From positions 1,674,001-1,738,000 of the forward strand of contig NZ_CP036263.1 in assembly GCF_007741515.1 (NCBI RefSeq): 64,000 nucleotides of DNA. The letters run 5' to 3'. Both the position numbers and the translations under genes were made by a program. The notes under the pieces were generated by a model. It ran no database searches. It worked only from the letters and a program-made list of their open reading frames with translations, and was not told the DNA's origin. Position 1 is the first letter of the stretch. Each line of letters starts with the position of its first letter. Below, in pieces: positions 7,826 to 16,449 of this stretch. The stretch comes from Adhaeretor mobilis (GTDB taxonomy: Bacteria; Planctomycetota; Planctomycetia; Pirellulales; Lacipirellulaceae).

Positions 7826-8848
7826 CTAGCTGCGTGGCGATTGCTTGTAGGTTGCGGAAGCCGTATTGGACACCACCTGCTGCGATGCGACTTGTTGTTT
7901 AAGCATCGCGATTTGCGGAACTGCGGCTAAGTACTTGTGGAGCGAATGATCGCGACCTACGCCTTTGGTGGCATCGTAGGAACGGAACTTGCCGTTGATT
8001 TTCGTGAGCGAGCGGGCGGCGATCCCTTCATAGCCGAGTGCCCTCGCGCCGCGTTGGCCGATGCCGAGGGCATAGAACTTCATGGCCGGGTCGTGCCTAT
8101 TGTTTACGAGCATGAGGCTGTCCATCATCCGCCCAGCGCGGCCGTGATACCCTCGAGGGCTGAGCCAGCTTTGGTTCGTGGCCGCAGCGATGAGCACTGT
8201 GGGAATGGGGGCTCGCTGTGGGTGCCTGCGTTGGGTGAGTTTCAGGCCATTTAAACTTCCGCCAGCCAACAGGTGCAGGGTGCCCGTCGCAACCCTCGCG
8301 CCGTAACTGTAGCCAACGATGCCGACTGGGGTTTCGGCTGAGAGTTGGTCGACCGCCCACGCGAGTTGCCAGCCCACAGGGCGCGTGCGGGCCGCTTTCA
8401 CTTGATAGTCCTTTAACTGTCCTCGGATTTGTTCCGAGGGCCACGACCAAATGATGAACCGCAGCGGCGTCGTAGCCTGACTACGGCAAAGTGTTGTGTA
8501 GACTTGCAGCCCATGGGGTTTGTCGATGCCGCTGGGAATGCGATTTCCGTGGACGTAGATGACGGTCGGCGTGGAGTCGTCAGTGATCTTGTTCCAATGA
8601 GAAGCATGCCAGCGAAGTTCTCCATCGGTATCGCGAGTAAGTTGTTCGCATCGCAGGCCTTCTTGCATCGCCTTGGAACTGCACTTGGTGCCGATGCCGC
8701 GCGTACTTACCAAGAAGATTTGATCTTGGGCAGTTGCTTTTTGCGAGTTGAGCGAATGCGTGCAGACTACGCCGACAAACAGCATGAACTGCAAGAGTAA
8801 TGGCGCGACAAACAGTCGCGATCGAAGGGCGGGGGAGGGGGACTTCAT
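7826..8848 (-). CDS. Secreted alpha/beta-hydrolase-like protein
   Basis: An N-terminal signal sequence (hydrophobic stretch about residues 13-30) precedes an alpha/beta hydrolase fold. The oxyanion-type motif is VIYVHGNR, the nucleophile elbow is GIVGYSYGARVA (G-x-S-x-G, Ser catalytic), and a likely His is in GRDHSLHKYL near the C terminus. The protein is 340 residues long. Substrate is unknown; lipase-, esterase- and peptidase-like activities are all possible. It probably acts in the periplasm or outside the cell. The next gene downstream on the same strand is the aminotransferase at 6797-7693, across an inverted repeat, so an operon is unlikely. Confidence 0.75.
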   Translation of the reverse strand: MKSPSPALRSRLFVAPLLLQFMLFVGVVCTHSLNSQKATAQDQIFLVSTRGIGTKCSSKAMQEGLRCEQLTRDTDGELRWHASHWNKITDDSTPTVIYVHGNRIPSGIDKPHGLQVYTTLCRSQATTPLRFIIWSWPSEQIRGQLKDYQVKAARTRPVGWQLAWAVDQLSAETPVGIVGYSYGARVATGTLHLLAGGSLNGLKLTQRRHPQRAPIPTVLIAAATNQSWLSPRGYHGRAGRMMDSLMLVNNRHDPAMKFYALGIGQRGARALGYEGIAARSLTKINGKFRSYDATKGVGRDHSLHKYLAAVPQIAMLKQQVASQQVVSNTASATYKQSPRS

Positions 8849-9319
8849 GTCTAGCGGGAGATGGTTCGTGTATGGGTTTAGCAGACACGCGATAATCGCT
8901 TCATGCGATACGCATACAAAGCCACTGGCTTCTTGGGGCTACGCAAGGGTAGCACGCAAAATGGACTCGTGCGGAGTGGTGCTTGGAAAAACTATTAACG
9001 GAGAACTCCGGGTGAGGTGTAGCTCCACGGCTAGGTAGTCATTCAGTAAGTGGCGTCTCGTGTTGCAAAAAGAAATCACCAAAAAATTGCCGTGTTTAAT
9101 TTGCACATCATCGGTAGTGAGGTACGTTTCCTATGTCCCGGCAGCATTGCCCTCCTGAAGCGAATGTTGCTGGGGCCCCCCCGTTTTGTTCCCGCCGCGG
9201 AACTCCCCCCTGAAGGCCATCCTTTCTTCACAGTTGTCGAAAGCTGGCTCCCTCCCCAAACTTGCGTACTCGTTGAAGTGCCCCTTCGAAACGTGTGCGC
9301 GCTCCGTGGAGTACGGACT
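8849..9319. other. Intergenic region, no gene supported
   Basis: A 471-base gap between divergent genes. Short open frames here have no family signal or convincing start. It must hold the promoters for the hydrolase (minus) and the Cys-rich lipoprotein (plus), but I cannot place them. Confidence 0.5.
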
Positions 9320-9877
9320 ATGAGGAATGTACCCATTTTATTATTGTTGGCTGTCGTTACCGTCGGTAACACAGGCTGTACGAGTTGTTTCGGAAAAGTC
9401 CGTAGCTTGTTCCGTCGTGGCGCTCCGTGCGGCACAACGACCGTGGCTCCTGCTGCACTTGGTGCGCCGTTGGTGATGCAAGCTCCAACCGCTGTTGCGC
9501 CCCCCGTCATGCAGGCCCCCATGGCCTATCAAGCTGCCCCTATGCAATGTATGCCGTGTCAAGAAACATGCCCTCCTTGCGGCGACACCTGTGGTGACTG
9601 TGGTAATTGTGGTTGCGGCACACAGGGCTGGGTGAGTGGTTCCAGCGGATACTTCGGCGGCTACGTCGGCGAAGGCGGTGCTGGTTGCTCCGATTGCAAC
9701 GGCGGTGTCATCTACGACGGTAGCAGCTACCCGATGGAAGGCCAGACGATCGAAGGCGAGAGAGTCAACGATGGTGGCTACTCGAGCAGTATGTCCCAAC
9801 CGACACCTTCAAGCAGCGGTGGCAGCACTCGTGACAACGACCCTGGTCCGTCTCGTCCAGGTTACGGAGACCGATAA
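9320..9877 (+). CDS. Cys-rich putative lipoprotein
   Basis: The frame is open further upstream, but the ATG at 9320 has GGAG at 9308-9311 and begins a lipoprotein signal peptide: MRNVPILLLLAVVTVGNTGC, with Cys20 as the likely lipidated residue. The mature part is low in complexity. It has Ala/Pro/Met repeats (VMQAPTAVAPPVMQAPMAYQ), a Cys-rich centre with about ten cysteines in CxxC-like spacing (CPPCGDTCGDCGNCGCG), then a Gly/Ser-rich tail. Such proteins are common at the planctomycete cell surface and their function is unknown. The cysteines may form disulfides that crosslink the envelope; that is a guess. Confidence 0.7.
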   Translation: MRNVPILLLLAVVTVGNTGCTSCFGKVRSLFRRGAPCGTTTVAPAALGAPLVMQAPTAVAPPVMQAPMAYQAAPMQCMPCQETCPPCGDTCGDCGNCGCGTQGWVSGSSGYFGGYVGEGGAGCSDCNGGVIYDGSSYPMEGQTIEGERVNDGGYSSSMSQPTPSSSGGSTRDNDPGPSRPGYGDR

Positions 9878-9899
9878 GAGAATCGCGATTCATCGAAAC

Positions 9900-9953
9900 A
9901 AGAGCCCTCTCTCTGTGCCCTCCTGAACACGGTTAGAGGGTTCTTGTCGTTTA
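9900..9953 (+). terminator. Candidate terminator after the lipoprotein gene
   Basis: Arms AAGAGCCCTCT (9900-9910) and AGAGGGTTCTT (9935-9945) pair with one mismatch and are followed by a weak T-rich stretch. It fits the 3' end of the 9320-9877 transcript. Confidence 0.6.
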
Positions 9954-10004
9954 TTGGGGATAGGAAATTTGGCGTCGCGATTCGCAACAAGGTAGAATAG
10001 AGGC

Positions 10005-10994
10005 ATGAAAAGCCTTCGCTCCTATTCAAGTTTTCTTCTCGCAGTAATGCTCGCCGCAGTTATGTTCGCGGGCAACGCTCAAGCTCAGATCGCCACACAG
10101 GCCGCAGAGGGAAACTCTCTAGCAAAATTTGGCGAGACTTTCGAGTCGAGTCTTCGCGTGGGAGTGAAAGTAGACGCCACACGCGGTGCGGTAAAAAACA
10201 TTCACGCAACGATTCCCGTGCCGATCAATTGTCCCGAGCAGGAAGTGCTCAAAGAAGCCGAGGATATCACAGCCGACGTGCAAGGGTTTGGTATTCGCGA
10301 TGTCAAAGGTGGCGAGGCGCAGCAGCTGGTCGTGTCGATCCCACGCCTTAATGCGGGTGCCGAAGCGCGGGCGATTCTCACTTACCGCGTGCGCACGAAA
10401 ACAATCCTGCCGCCTGAGGAGACGGATCATCTTGTCGTTCCCAAGAAGGTTCAGCGAGATCAAAAGATGTATCTCGGTCGTAGCAAGAATATCGATGTGA
10501 ACCATCGCAAGATCCGTGATGCCGTGAAGGAAGCCCTTGCCGAGGTTTCCGAAGACGCCACCGCCTGGGAGCGGATCGAAGCTCTGTATGATTTTGCTTT
10601 CGACAAGATCGAGTACGTTGAGGGCGAAAATATTTCCTCCGTGGAAGCACTCAAACTCTGCAAAGGCGATTGCCAAGCTGTGAGCGTACTGTTCGTGGCC
10701 ATGTGCCGCACCGAGAAAATCCCCGCGCGTATGGTCTGGGCTCACGAGCACCAGTATGCGGAGTTCTACCTTGAGGACGAAGAGCAACGCGGGCAGTGGT
10801 TCCCCATCGAATCGGCCGGCACAAAGGCTTTTGGTGAAATGCCGATTGCGCGTATCATCATGCAGAAGGGGGACAATTTCACCGTGCCCGAGAAAAAACG
10901 CGAGCGCCTCAATTACGCGACCGACTACCTAATCGGCCTGCCCACGCCCGGTGGCGGCAAGCCGAAGGTGAAGTATCTGCGGGAAGTTTTTTGA
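10005..10994 (+). CDS. Secreted transglutaminase-like protein
   Basis: A cleavable signal peptide ends near NAQA-Q (about residue 27). The C-terminal half matches the transglutaminase/protease-like superfamily: Cys223 in KGDCQAVSVLF and His249 in HEHQYAEFYL. The third position of the usual Cys-His-Asp triad falls in WFPIESAG, where Asp is not obvious. The N-terminal half (about 45-135) looks like a beta-sandwich of the type that often precedes this domain. Activity could be peptidase or crosslinking in the periplasm, or may be lost. Start: ATG at 10005 with AGAGG six bases upstream. Confidence 0.75.
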   Translation: MKSLRSYSSFLLAVMLAAVMFAGNAQAQIATQAAEGNSLAKFGETFESSLRVGVKVDATRGAVKNIHATIPVPINCPEQEVLKEAEDITADVQGFGIRDVKGGEAQQLVVSIPRLNAGAEARAILTYRVRTKTILPPEETDHLVVPKKVQRDQKMYLGRSKNIDVNHRKIRDAVKEALAEVSEDATAWERIEALYDFAFDKIEYVEGENISSVEALKLCKGDCQAVSVLFVAMCRTEKIPARMVWAHEHQYAEFYLEDEEQRGQWFPIESAGTKAFGEMPIARIIMQKGDNFTVPEKKRERLNYATDYLIGLPTPGGGKPKVKYLREVF

Positions 10995-11055
10995 GTTCGG
11001 GGTCGCTTGCGTCTTAGCTGCGCCTTCAGAAAGGCGACCATTGTTTGAGGGGCTA

Positions 11056-11089
11056 GCGGCTTAGGGTTGGCTGCTAAGCCGCGAGCGGC
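11056..11089. repeat. Hairpin with GCGGCTTAG/CTAAGCCGC arms
   Basis: Perfect 9-bp arms (11056-11064, 11074-11082) lie after the transglutaminase-like gene. The right arm is part of the CTAAGCCGC-n2-GCGGC motif also seen near 397-412. It could help end transcription, but no T-run follows. Confidence 0.5.
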
Positions 11090-11164
11090 AACTCTATGCG
11101 GGCTTCTCTCGCGTCTTTTGGCTACAATGCCTCAGGAACCGACAACTCTTGACCTGAGGCGAGT

Positions 11165-12862
11165 ATGCTGCAACTTTCCAATACGAATTCTCCGTTTACC
11201 CGGGCGACGCGTTTTGAGCAACTCGAATCGCGACTCTTATTGACGGCCGTGAACGCAGGCGGACCGGCGATAGGTTTGTTTGCAGCGAGCAGCGGTTTCG
11301 TTGGCGGGGGCAACTATACTTCGTCGACACCGGTAAGCGTTGCCGGCGTGATGGATGCAGCACCGACAACGGTGTATCAAACGGAACGCACCGGTCAGGG
11401 TGGGGGCGACTTCAACTATTCGCAAGCAGGCCTCGTGCCAGGCAATGCTTACGACGTGCGTTTGCACTTTGCAGAGATATATTGGTCGGAGAGCGGCAAA
11501 CGAAGCTTTGACGTCTTGATCAACAGTACAAAGGTACTCGACGACTACGACGTGTTCGTCGAGGCGGGTGGCGAAGATCAAGCGGTTATCGAGGAGTTTA
11601 CCGCGACGGCAACAGGCAGCGGACGTATCGATTTCGAATTTCTCACCGAAGCGGATAACGCCAAGGTGAGTGCCATCGAGGTTATCGGTGAAACGCAGGG
11701 AGGCGGGGAACGTGTGCTTTTCGTACGCGGTGGCGATCGCACGGGCGGCTTTTTAGAGGCCAACAACGACGCAGGGCGGACCGAACAACTGGCCGACATT
11801 AACAACTTCGAGACCAACGGTGGCAACCACGGTTGGGGCACGCTGGCGACCACTCTTCAGTCGGCTGGCATGACGGTCGAACAGATCACCGAAGGCGTGG
11901 AGAATTCCTCGGGGCCTGCCAACGGGATTCACATCGACTTCGAGTCTGTTAATTTGGCTCAGTACGACGCGGTGGTATTGGGCTCTAACAATGCCGTCTA
12001 CGATACTGCAGCAATCGACGCGGTTGAACAATACATCCGCACCGGTGGTGCGGTACTGTTCATTTCCGATGCGAACTTCGGCGGCAACTGGGCCGACGCG
12101 CCAAACTCTGATCAGCAGTTCTTGGATCGCTTTGGCTGGACGATGAATCAAGACCAGGGCACGTATGCGGTATCTCGCTCCGCCGGCGAGTTTGACGTGC
12201 CCGACCATCCGATTTTCGACGGCGTAAACACATTCGATGGCGAAGGCGTATCGCCTATCGTGCTCGGCACACCTGGCACTGGTGTCACTGAGGCTTTGCT
12301 TGCCAATGCAGAGGGCTCGACGCGTGTGAACACGCCACCGTTCGGTAGCAATCAGCAGGGCAATTCGCGGAGCGTGACGGCCAACGATGCGGCCCTAACC
12401 ATAGCCTATGTGGATCAAGGACGCATTGCCGGGCACTTCGATCGCAACACCTTTTTTAACCAGAACGGTGCCGGCACAAGTATTGTGCGATTTGACAATA
12501 GCACCTATGCCGTGAATTTATTCAGCTGGCTGGTGGGACGGTTCGAACCCAACGCGGACTTCGACAACAGCAGTACCGTCGATGGATTTGATTTTCTCAC
12601 CTGGCAGATTGGATTTGGTGCCACGTCGGGTGCAGTTCATTCCGAGGGTGACGCGAATCTCGACGGAGCAGTAAATGGGCAAGATTTGACAGGATGGTAT
12701 GAACAATACGGCGAGAGCAACTCTGCCGTAGCGGCGGCTCAATTGGCACCGGGGGACCTGATCGCGTTGGCTGCGCGAGCGGCAGCGGAGAGTACGACTG
12801 AGGACGCTGACACGGCGACTGATATGTGCTTTGATCAGCTCGGGAGTGGGTTTGCTGCCTAG
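11165..12862 (+). CDS. Extracellular malectin-like/dockerin protein with LEPR-XLL-type leader
   Basis: The protein has 565 residues. The N-terminal FEQLESRLLLTA is the planctomycete LEPR-XLL-type motif seen on exported surface proteins. A malectin-like carbohydrate-binding region follows (about 30-175; RLHFAEIYWSESGKRSFDV is characteristic). A flavodoxin/GATase-like region comes next (about 180-455; RVLFVRGGDRTGG, AVLFISDANFGG). A dockerin type I-like pair of calcium loops closes it (DFDNSSTVDGFDFLTW and DANLDGAVNGQDLTGW). A surface role in polysaccharide binding is likely. No enzyme active site is recognised. Confidence 0.8.
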   Translation: MLQLSNTNSPFTRATRFEQLESRLLLTAVNAGGPAIGLFAASSGFVGGGNYTSSTPVSVAGVMDAAPTTVYQTERTGQGGGDFNYSQAGLVPGNAYDVRLHFAEIYWSESGKRSFDVLINSTKVLDDYDVFVEAGGEDQAVIEEFTATATGSGRIDFEFLTEADNAKVSAIEVIGETQGGGERVLFVRGGDRTGGFLEANNDAGRTEQLADINNFETNGGNHGWGTLATTLQSAGMTVEQITEGVENSSGPANGIHIDFESVNLAQYDAVVLGSNNAVYDTAAIDAVEQYIRTGGAVLFISDANFGGNWADAPNSDQQFLDRFGWTMNQDQGTYAVSRSAGEFDVPDHPIFDGVNTFDGEGVSPIVLGTPGTGVTEALLANAEGSTRVNTPPFGSNQQGNSRSVTANDAALTIAYVDQGRIAGHFDRNTFFNQNGAGTSIVRFDNSTYAVNLFSWLVGRFEPNADFDNSSTVDGFDFLTWQIGFGATSGAVHSEGDANLDGAVNGQDLTGWYEQYGESNSAVAAAQLAPGDLIALAARAAAESTTEDADTATDMCFDQLGSGFAA

Positions 12863-12899
12863 TGCGGCTCATTAAGCACGCTTGATATGACGAGGCAAC

Positions 12900-13214
12900 A
12901 TGCGCCGTAGCACTTTTCATTTCTTCATTGCGGTTTGTGCAGGCTGGGCAGCACTATCAATTCCAAGCCTAGTTGGACTGGCACTACCAGCAATTCAAAT
13001 TGGTGACCTGCGAGCCACTAGAGTTATAGTTGGGACGGTAGGGGTTTTATTGCTGCCCATCGCAAGTGTGGGGCTTTGGCGCGAGCAACTTTGGGGGCTC
13101 TCGTGTCTCTTAGTTGGTTTTATTACCGTGTTGGTAACCATCCCATCGGCGAGCTATTTGCACGCTGTTTGCCTCGCTGTTACGCTTGTCCGCTACCTTG
13201 GTCCTAGAGAATAG
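12900..13214 (+). CDS. Small membrane protein, unknown
   Basis: 104 residues with three or four hydrophobic segments (from FFIAVCAGWAALSIPSLVGL through VGVLLLPIASVGL, CLLVGFITVLVTI and LHAVCLAVTLV). No family is recognised. GAGG six bases upstream of the ATG supports the start. It is followed nine bases later by another small membrane protein frame. Confidence 0.5.
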   Translation: MRRSTFHFFIAVCAGWAALSIPSLVGLALPAIQIGDLRATRVIVGTVGVLLLPIASVGLWREQLWGLSCLLVGFITVLVTIPSASYLHAVCLAVTLVRYLGPRE

Positions 13215-13223
13215 GCAAGTGCT

Positions 13224-13592
13224 ATGCGAGAGGACGCAGGCCCGAGCGAGGCGCACGAGTTCCTGCACGAAGTTTTGATTTCTCCGCAACTCCGATGGCT
13301 AGGCAGGGCCTACGATACCATGTCAACAAACTCAAATCACCCAAATAGAAAGCGCTCAGTATTCGTTGCCGTAGCTGTAGCAGGCTCGATACTGGGCGTC
13401 AGCTACATTGGCATCGTCAGGGACTCAGCTCCGCTGATCTTAGTGGGCATAGTTTCAATTTGCCTTTCCATTGTCTGGTTCTTGGGTTGGCTTAGGGGCG
13501 GCGCTCGGAGTGGAAAAGCCTGGCTAGTGGCAGGCGCCGTCTACATTGCCTTCATGATCCTCAAGTCCTACTTCGCATTTTTTTCTCACTAG
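13224..13592 (+). CDS. Small membrane protein, unknown
   Basis: The open frame has 122 residues and three hydrophobic segments (VFVAVAVAGSILGVSYIGI, LILVGIVSICLSIVWFLGWL, WLVAGAVYIAFMILKSYF). An alternative ATG at 13320 removes a poorly conserved-looking leader and gives 90 residues beginning MSTNSNHPNRKRS; I cannot decide between them. The gene probably pairs with the preceding membrane protein. Confidence 0.5.
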   Translation: MREDAGPSEAHEFLHEVLISPQLRWLGRAYDTMSTNSNHPNRKRSVFVAVAVAGSILGVSYIGIVRDSAPLILVGIVSICLSIVWFLGWLRGGARSGKAWLVAGAVYIAFMILKSYFAFFSH

Positions 13593-13681
13593 CTGCTGGG
13601 AAAAGCCAGCAGCGGCACCCGGAGGTCTATTGCACCAGCCAGAATTCGCTCCACTCGGTCCGGCCGACCTTGTAGGCGTAG

Positions 13682-14446
13682 TCAGCGTCGCTTTACTTCT
13701 CTCGCTTGACTGGCCAATCGTTTCGCGGGGTCGGTCAGTGAAGTTCTTCCCGCAACCCGCAACGTTCCGTCGGCGATCTCCAGAGTCTCCAGTTGCCGGC
13801 GTTGGCCCACCGACGAAATGGCAGCGGCCAGTGGGAATAGGGCAACCGGCGCTCCTTCCCGCTCAGTCCAAGCGAGCGGGATTCTCATTTTCTCAGCTGC
13901 CGTGGCGACTTGTTGAGAAATCTTTTTCGTCGAGATAGGCAGCGAGCCGGCGTGGGCGCTCTCCAGCCGAATCGATAGCATGTCCGCGTCGAGGATTTCT
14001 GGGACGGCGACCACTGTCACTACCGTGTTGATCTTTCCTTCACGGTAACGAAGCCCGAGCAGAATCCGGCCGTTTTCGAACGCGATTCGCGGATCGCTGA
14101 GTGTTGTAGGGATTTGCTCTGCGTACTGGGCGACTAAGGAGATAGCTAGCCAGCCATTGATTTGGCCTTGGCTGAATGCCGTGCTCCAGGGTGCAGGCCG
14201 CTGCGTATCGTCTACCAAGGAGGCAACGCGCTGCCGGAGTTCTTCGCTTGCGACCCGAAGCTTGGGCGGTTGGATGCTGACCGCCTGTGTATAGAAGGGA
14301 TCGACTTCTTGCAAAGCCTGCCAAGTCCAGGCGAACGCGACAAGGGTGAGTACCAGTAGACCGCTGGCCAACCAACGAAACCTCTGCCAGTTGCAACTCT
14401 TCAAGATAGATAGGATCTTGTTCGAAACTCTGAGAGGACGCTTCAT
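13682..14446 (-). CDS. Single-pass membrane protein, unknown
   Basis: A short basic N terminus is followed by one transmembrane helix (about 26-46, WLASGLLVLTLVAFAWTW). A 200-residue domain, probably outside the membrane, comes next. Its pattern (QGQINGWLAISL, RIAFENGRILLGLRY, VVAVPEIL) resembles lipid-binding or AsmA/DUF-type beta folds, but no family is certain. GAAGGAG upstream of the ATG at 14446 supports the start. Confidence 0.65.
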   Translation of the reverse strand: MKRPLRVSNKILSILKSCNWQRFRWLASGLLVLTLVAFAWTWQALQEVDPFYTQAVSIQPPKLRVASEELRQRVASLVDDTQRPAPWSTAFSQGQINGWLAISLVAQYAEQIPTTLSDPRIAFENGRILLGLRYREGKINTVVTVVAVPEILDADMLSIRLESAHAGSLPISTKKISQQVATAAEKMRIPLAWTEREGAPVALFPLAAAISSVGQRRQLETLEIADGTLRVAGRTSLTDPAKRLASQAREVKRR

Positions 14447-14607
14447 CGTGGTCGGCTCCTTCCGACGAGGACACGGCTGTTTCGTCTACGGCGTCGCTGA
14501 TTGCTTCCTTGTCTCTTGCGGTGCGGAGCGTAGGAGGCCGCTGGGAGTGGGTCAATGGAGGGAACCGCAAGTCAGGAAAACGGAAAATGTGCTAGCATGA
14601 GGGGAAT

Positions 14608-14694
14608 CTAGGTATTAGGTAGATAGGGTATAGGAAATTGGGAACGCTTTGAGCCTGGGCCCTAATCCCTATCTACCTAACTACCTAATCCCTA
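14608..14694. repeat. Inverted repeat of TAGGTAGATAGGG type
   Basis: Left arm GGTATTAGGTAGATAGGG and an inverted right arm CCCTATCTACCTAACTACC lie about 45 bases apart in the gap between the divergent genes at 14446 and 14767. The rest of the gap (14447-14766) shows no gene. It may be a mobile repeat or a long hairpin in the lysS leader region. Confidence 0.6.
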
Positions 14695-14766
14695 AACATG
14701 ACATTGACCGCGCTTGCCGAGGCACTAGAATCCCCTCTCCCTTCCCTCCGTTAACCAACAAGACCC

Positions 14767-16413
14767 ATGCCTGAAGAAGCCGCCGCTATTGCTACCGAAG
14801 AATCACCTACCGAGGACCTCTCTACGCTTGAAGCGAATCGCCGGGCGAAATTGGCGAAAATTTCTGAGCTAGGTCACGACCCGTGGGGCGGCCGGTTTGA
14901 TGACCGGTCGCTGATCGGCGAGATCCGTGCGCGGGCTGGCGAGATTACCTACAAAGTGCCCGACGAAGCGGGCGGCGAGACAGTCCACGAGCTACCGCCG
15001 CTGGAAACCGAAGAACAGTGCAAAGCGTTTCGCCAATGGAAAGCCGACCAGGGCCGGGGTGAGCTTGTCGGACCGAAGGTGCGTGCTGCGGGGCGAATCG
15101 TCTTGCATCGTGACAAGGGCAAGCTGCATTTCATCGACATTCGCGACTTGACGGGCGATCTGCAGGTGATGGTCGGTATGAAGCAAGTCGGCGACGATTG
15201 GGAACTGGCCCAGCAGTTTGACCTGGGCGACCTGATCGGCGTGGATGGCACGTTGATCCGTAGTAACACGGGCGAACTATCCATCTTGGCTGAGAAGCTG
15301 CACTTCATGGCGAAGTCGATTGCCCCGCCACCAGACAAGCACAGTGGGCTGCAAGACCCCGAGCTTCGCCAGCGACAACGCTACTTGGACTTGATTCATA
15401 CCGAAGGCGTGCTGCCGCGGTTTCTTGATCGCACACGAATTGTGGCGTCAATTCGCAATACACTTGCACAACAGAACTTTGTTGAAGTTGAAGGCCCAAC
15501 GCTGCACGGCATTGCCGGTGGTGCAGCGGCCAAACCTTTTCAGACGCATCACAACGCACTGGATATCGAACTTAATTTGCGGATCGCTCTGGAATTACAC
15601 CTTAAGCGGCTGATGGTCGGCGGGATTGAACGCGTCTACGAAATGGGCCGCGTTTATCGCAACGAAGGTATCAGCCAGAAGCACAATCCTGAGTTCACCA
15701 TGCTGGAGGTCTACCAAGCCTACGGCAACTACGAATCGATGATGGACCTCACCGAGGCCTGCATCACGGGCGCGATCGAGGCGATCCAAGCGGTACATCC
15801 GGCTGGCGCTCGAGGAGATGCCACTAGTGAAGTGAATTACTGCCTGCCCTGGGGTGGCACTACAATTGATTTCAAGCCGCCGTTCGCACGAATGACTTAC
15901 AACCAACTGTTTGCGATGCATGCTGGCGTCGATCCTGAGGACGAGCAAGCAGTTGCAAAGTTGGCCGAGTCGATTGGAATCCCCACCGAGGGACGCCACC
16001 CAGATGTGATCAAGAACGATGTGTTCGAGGAGAAGGTTGAGGACGCCCTGGAAGGACCAGTGTTCGTGACCGACTACCCAGCGAGCATTTGCCCGCTCAC
16101 CAAACGCAAGCGGGACAACCCTGAAATTGCCGAGCGGTTCGAACTGTTCATTCAAGGTATGGAGGTCGCCAATGCCTATACGGAACTGAACGACCCTGAT
16201 TTACAGGAAGAACTGTTCAAGACGCAACTTTCGGGACTGAGTGATGAAGACTCGATGGCCAAGATGGACCATGATTTTATTCGTGCTCTACGCTACGGCA
16301 TGCCACCGGCCGGCGGGTTGGGTATTGGTATCGACCGATTAGTCATGTTGCTGACGGGTACGCAATCAATACGCGATGTTATTCTATTCCCGTTGTTGCG
16401 TCCTGAGCGTTAA
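14767..16413 (+). CDS. lysS: Lysyl-tRNA synthetase, class II
   Basis: Charges tRNA-Lys with lysine in the cytoplasm. The 548 residues have the class II layout: an N-terminal OB-fold anticodon-binding domain (about 105-200; GKLHFIDIRDLTGDLQVMV), then motif 1, motif 2 (VYEMGRVYRNEGISQKHNPE) and motif 3 (GLGIGIDRLVMLLTG). The segment EFTMLEVYQAYG and the ending SIRDVILFPLLRPE are typical of LysS. The N-terminal 20 residues are an acidic extension. It is followed 36 bases later by the ABC permease gene and may be cotranscribed with it. Confidence 0.97.
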   Translation: MPEEAAAIATEESPTEDLSTLEANRRAKLAKISELGHDPWGGRFDDRSLIGEIRARAGEITYKVPDEAGGETVHELPPLETEEQCKAFRQWKADQGRGELVGPKVRAAGRIVLHRDKGKLHFIDIRDLTGDLQVMVGMKQVGDDWELAQQFDLGDLIGVDGTLIRSNTGELSILAEKLHFMAKSIAPPPDKHSGLQDPELRQRQRYLDLIHTEGVLPRFLDRTRIVASIRNTLAQQNFVEVEGPTLHGIAGGAAAKPFQTHHNALDIELNLRIALELHLKRLMVGGIERVYEMGRVYRNEGISQKHNPEFTMLEVYQAYGNYESMMDLTEACITGAIEAIQAVHPAGARGDATSEVNYCLPWGGTTIDFKPPFARMTYNQLFAMHAGVDPEDEQAVAKLAESIGIPTEGRHPDVIKNDVFEEKVEDALEGPVFVTDYPASICPLTKRKRDNPEIAERFELFIQGMEVANAYTELNDPDLQEELFKTQLSGLSDEDSMAKMDHDFIRALRYGMPPAGGLGIGIDRLVMLLTGTQSIRDVILFPLLRPER

Positions 16414-16449
16414 TGCTCATTTAATTTCACACCACCCAAGGATGGGTCG

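Noticed and set aside
8748..9038. 96-residue plus-strand frame
   Set aside because: Begins antisense to the hydrolase gene's signal peptide; no protein-like composition.
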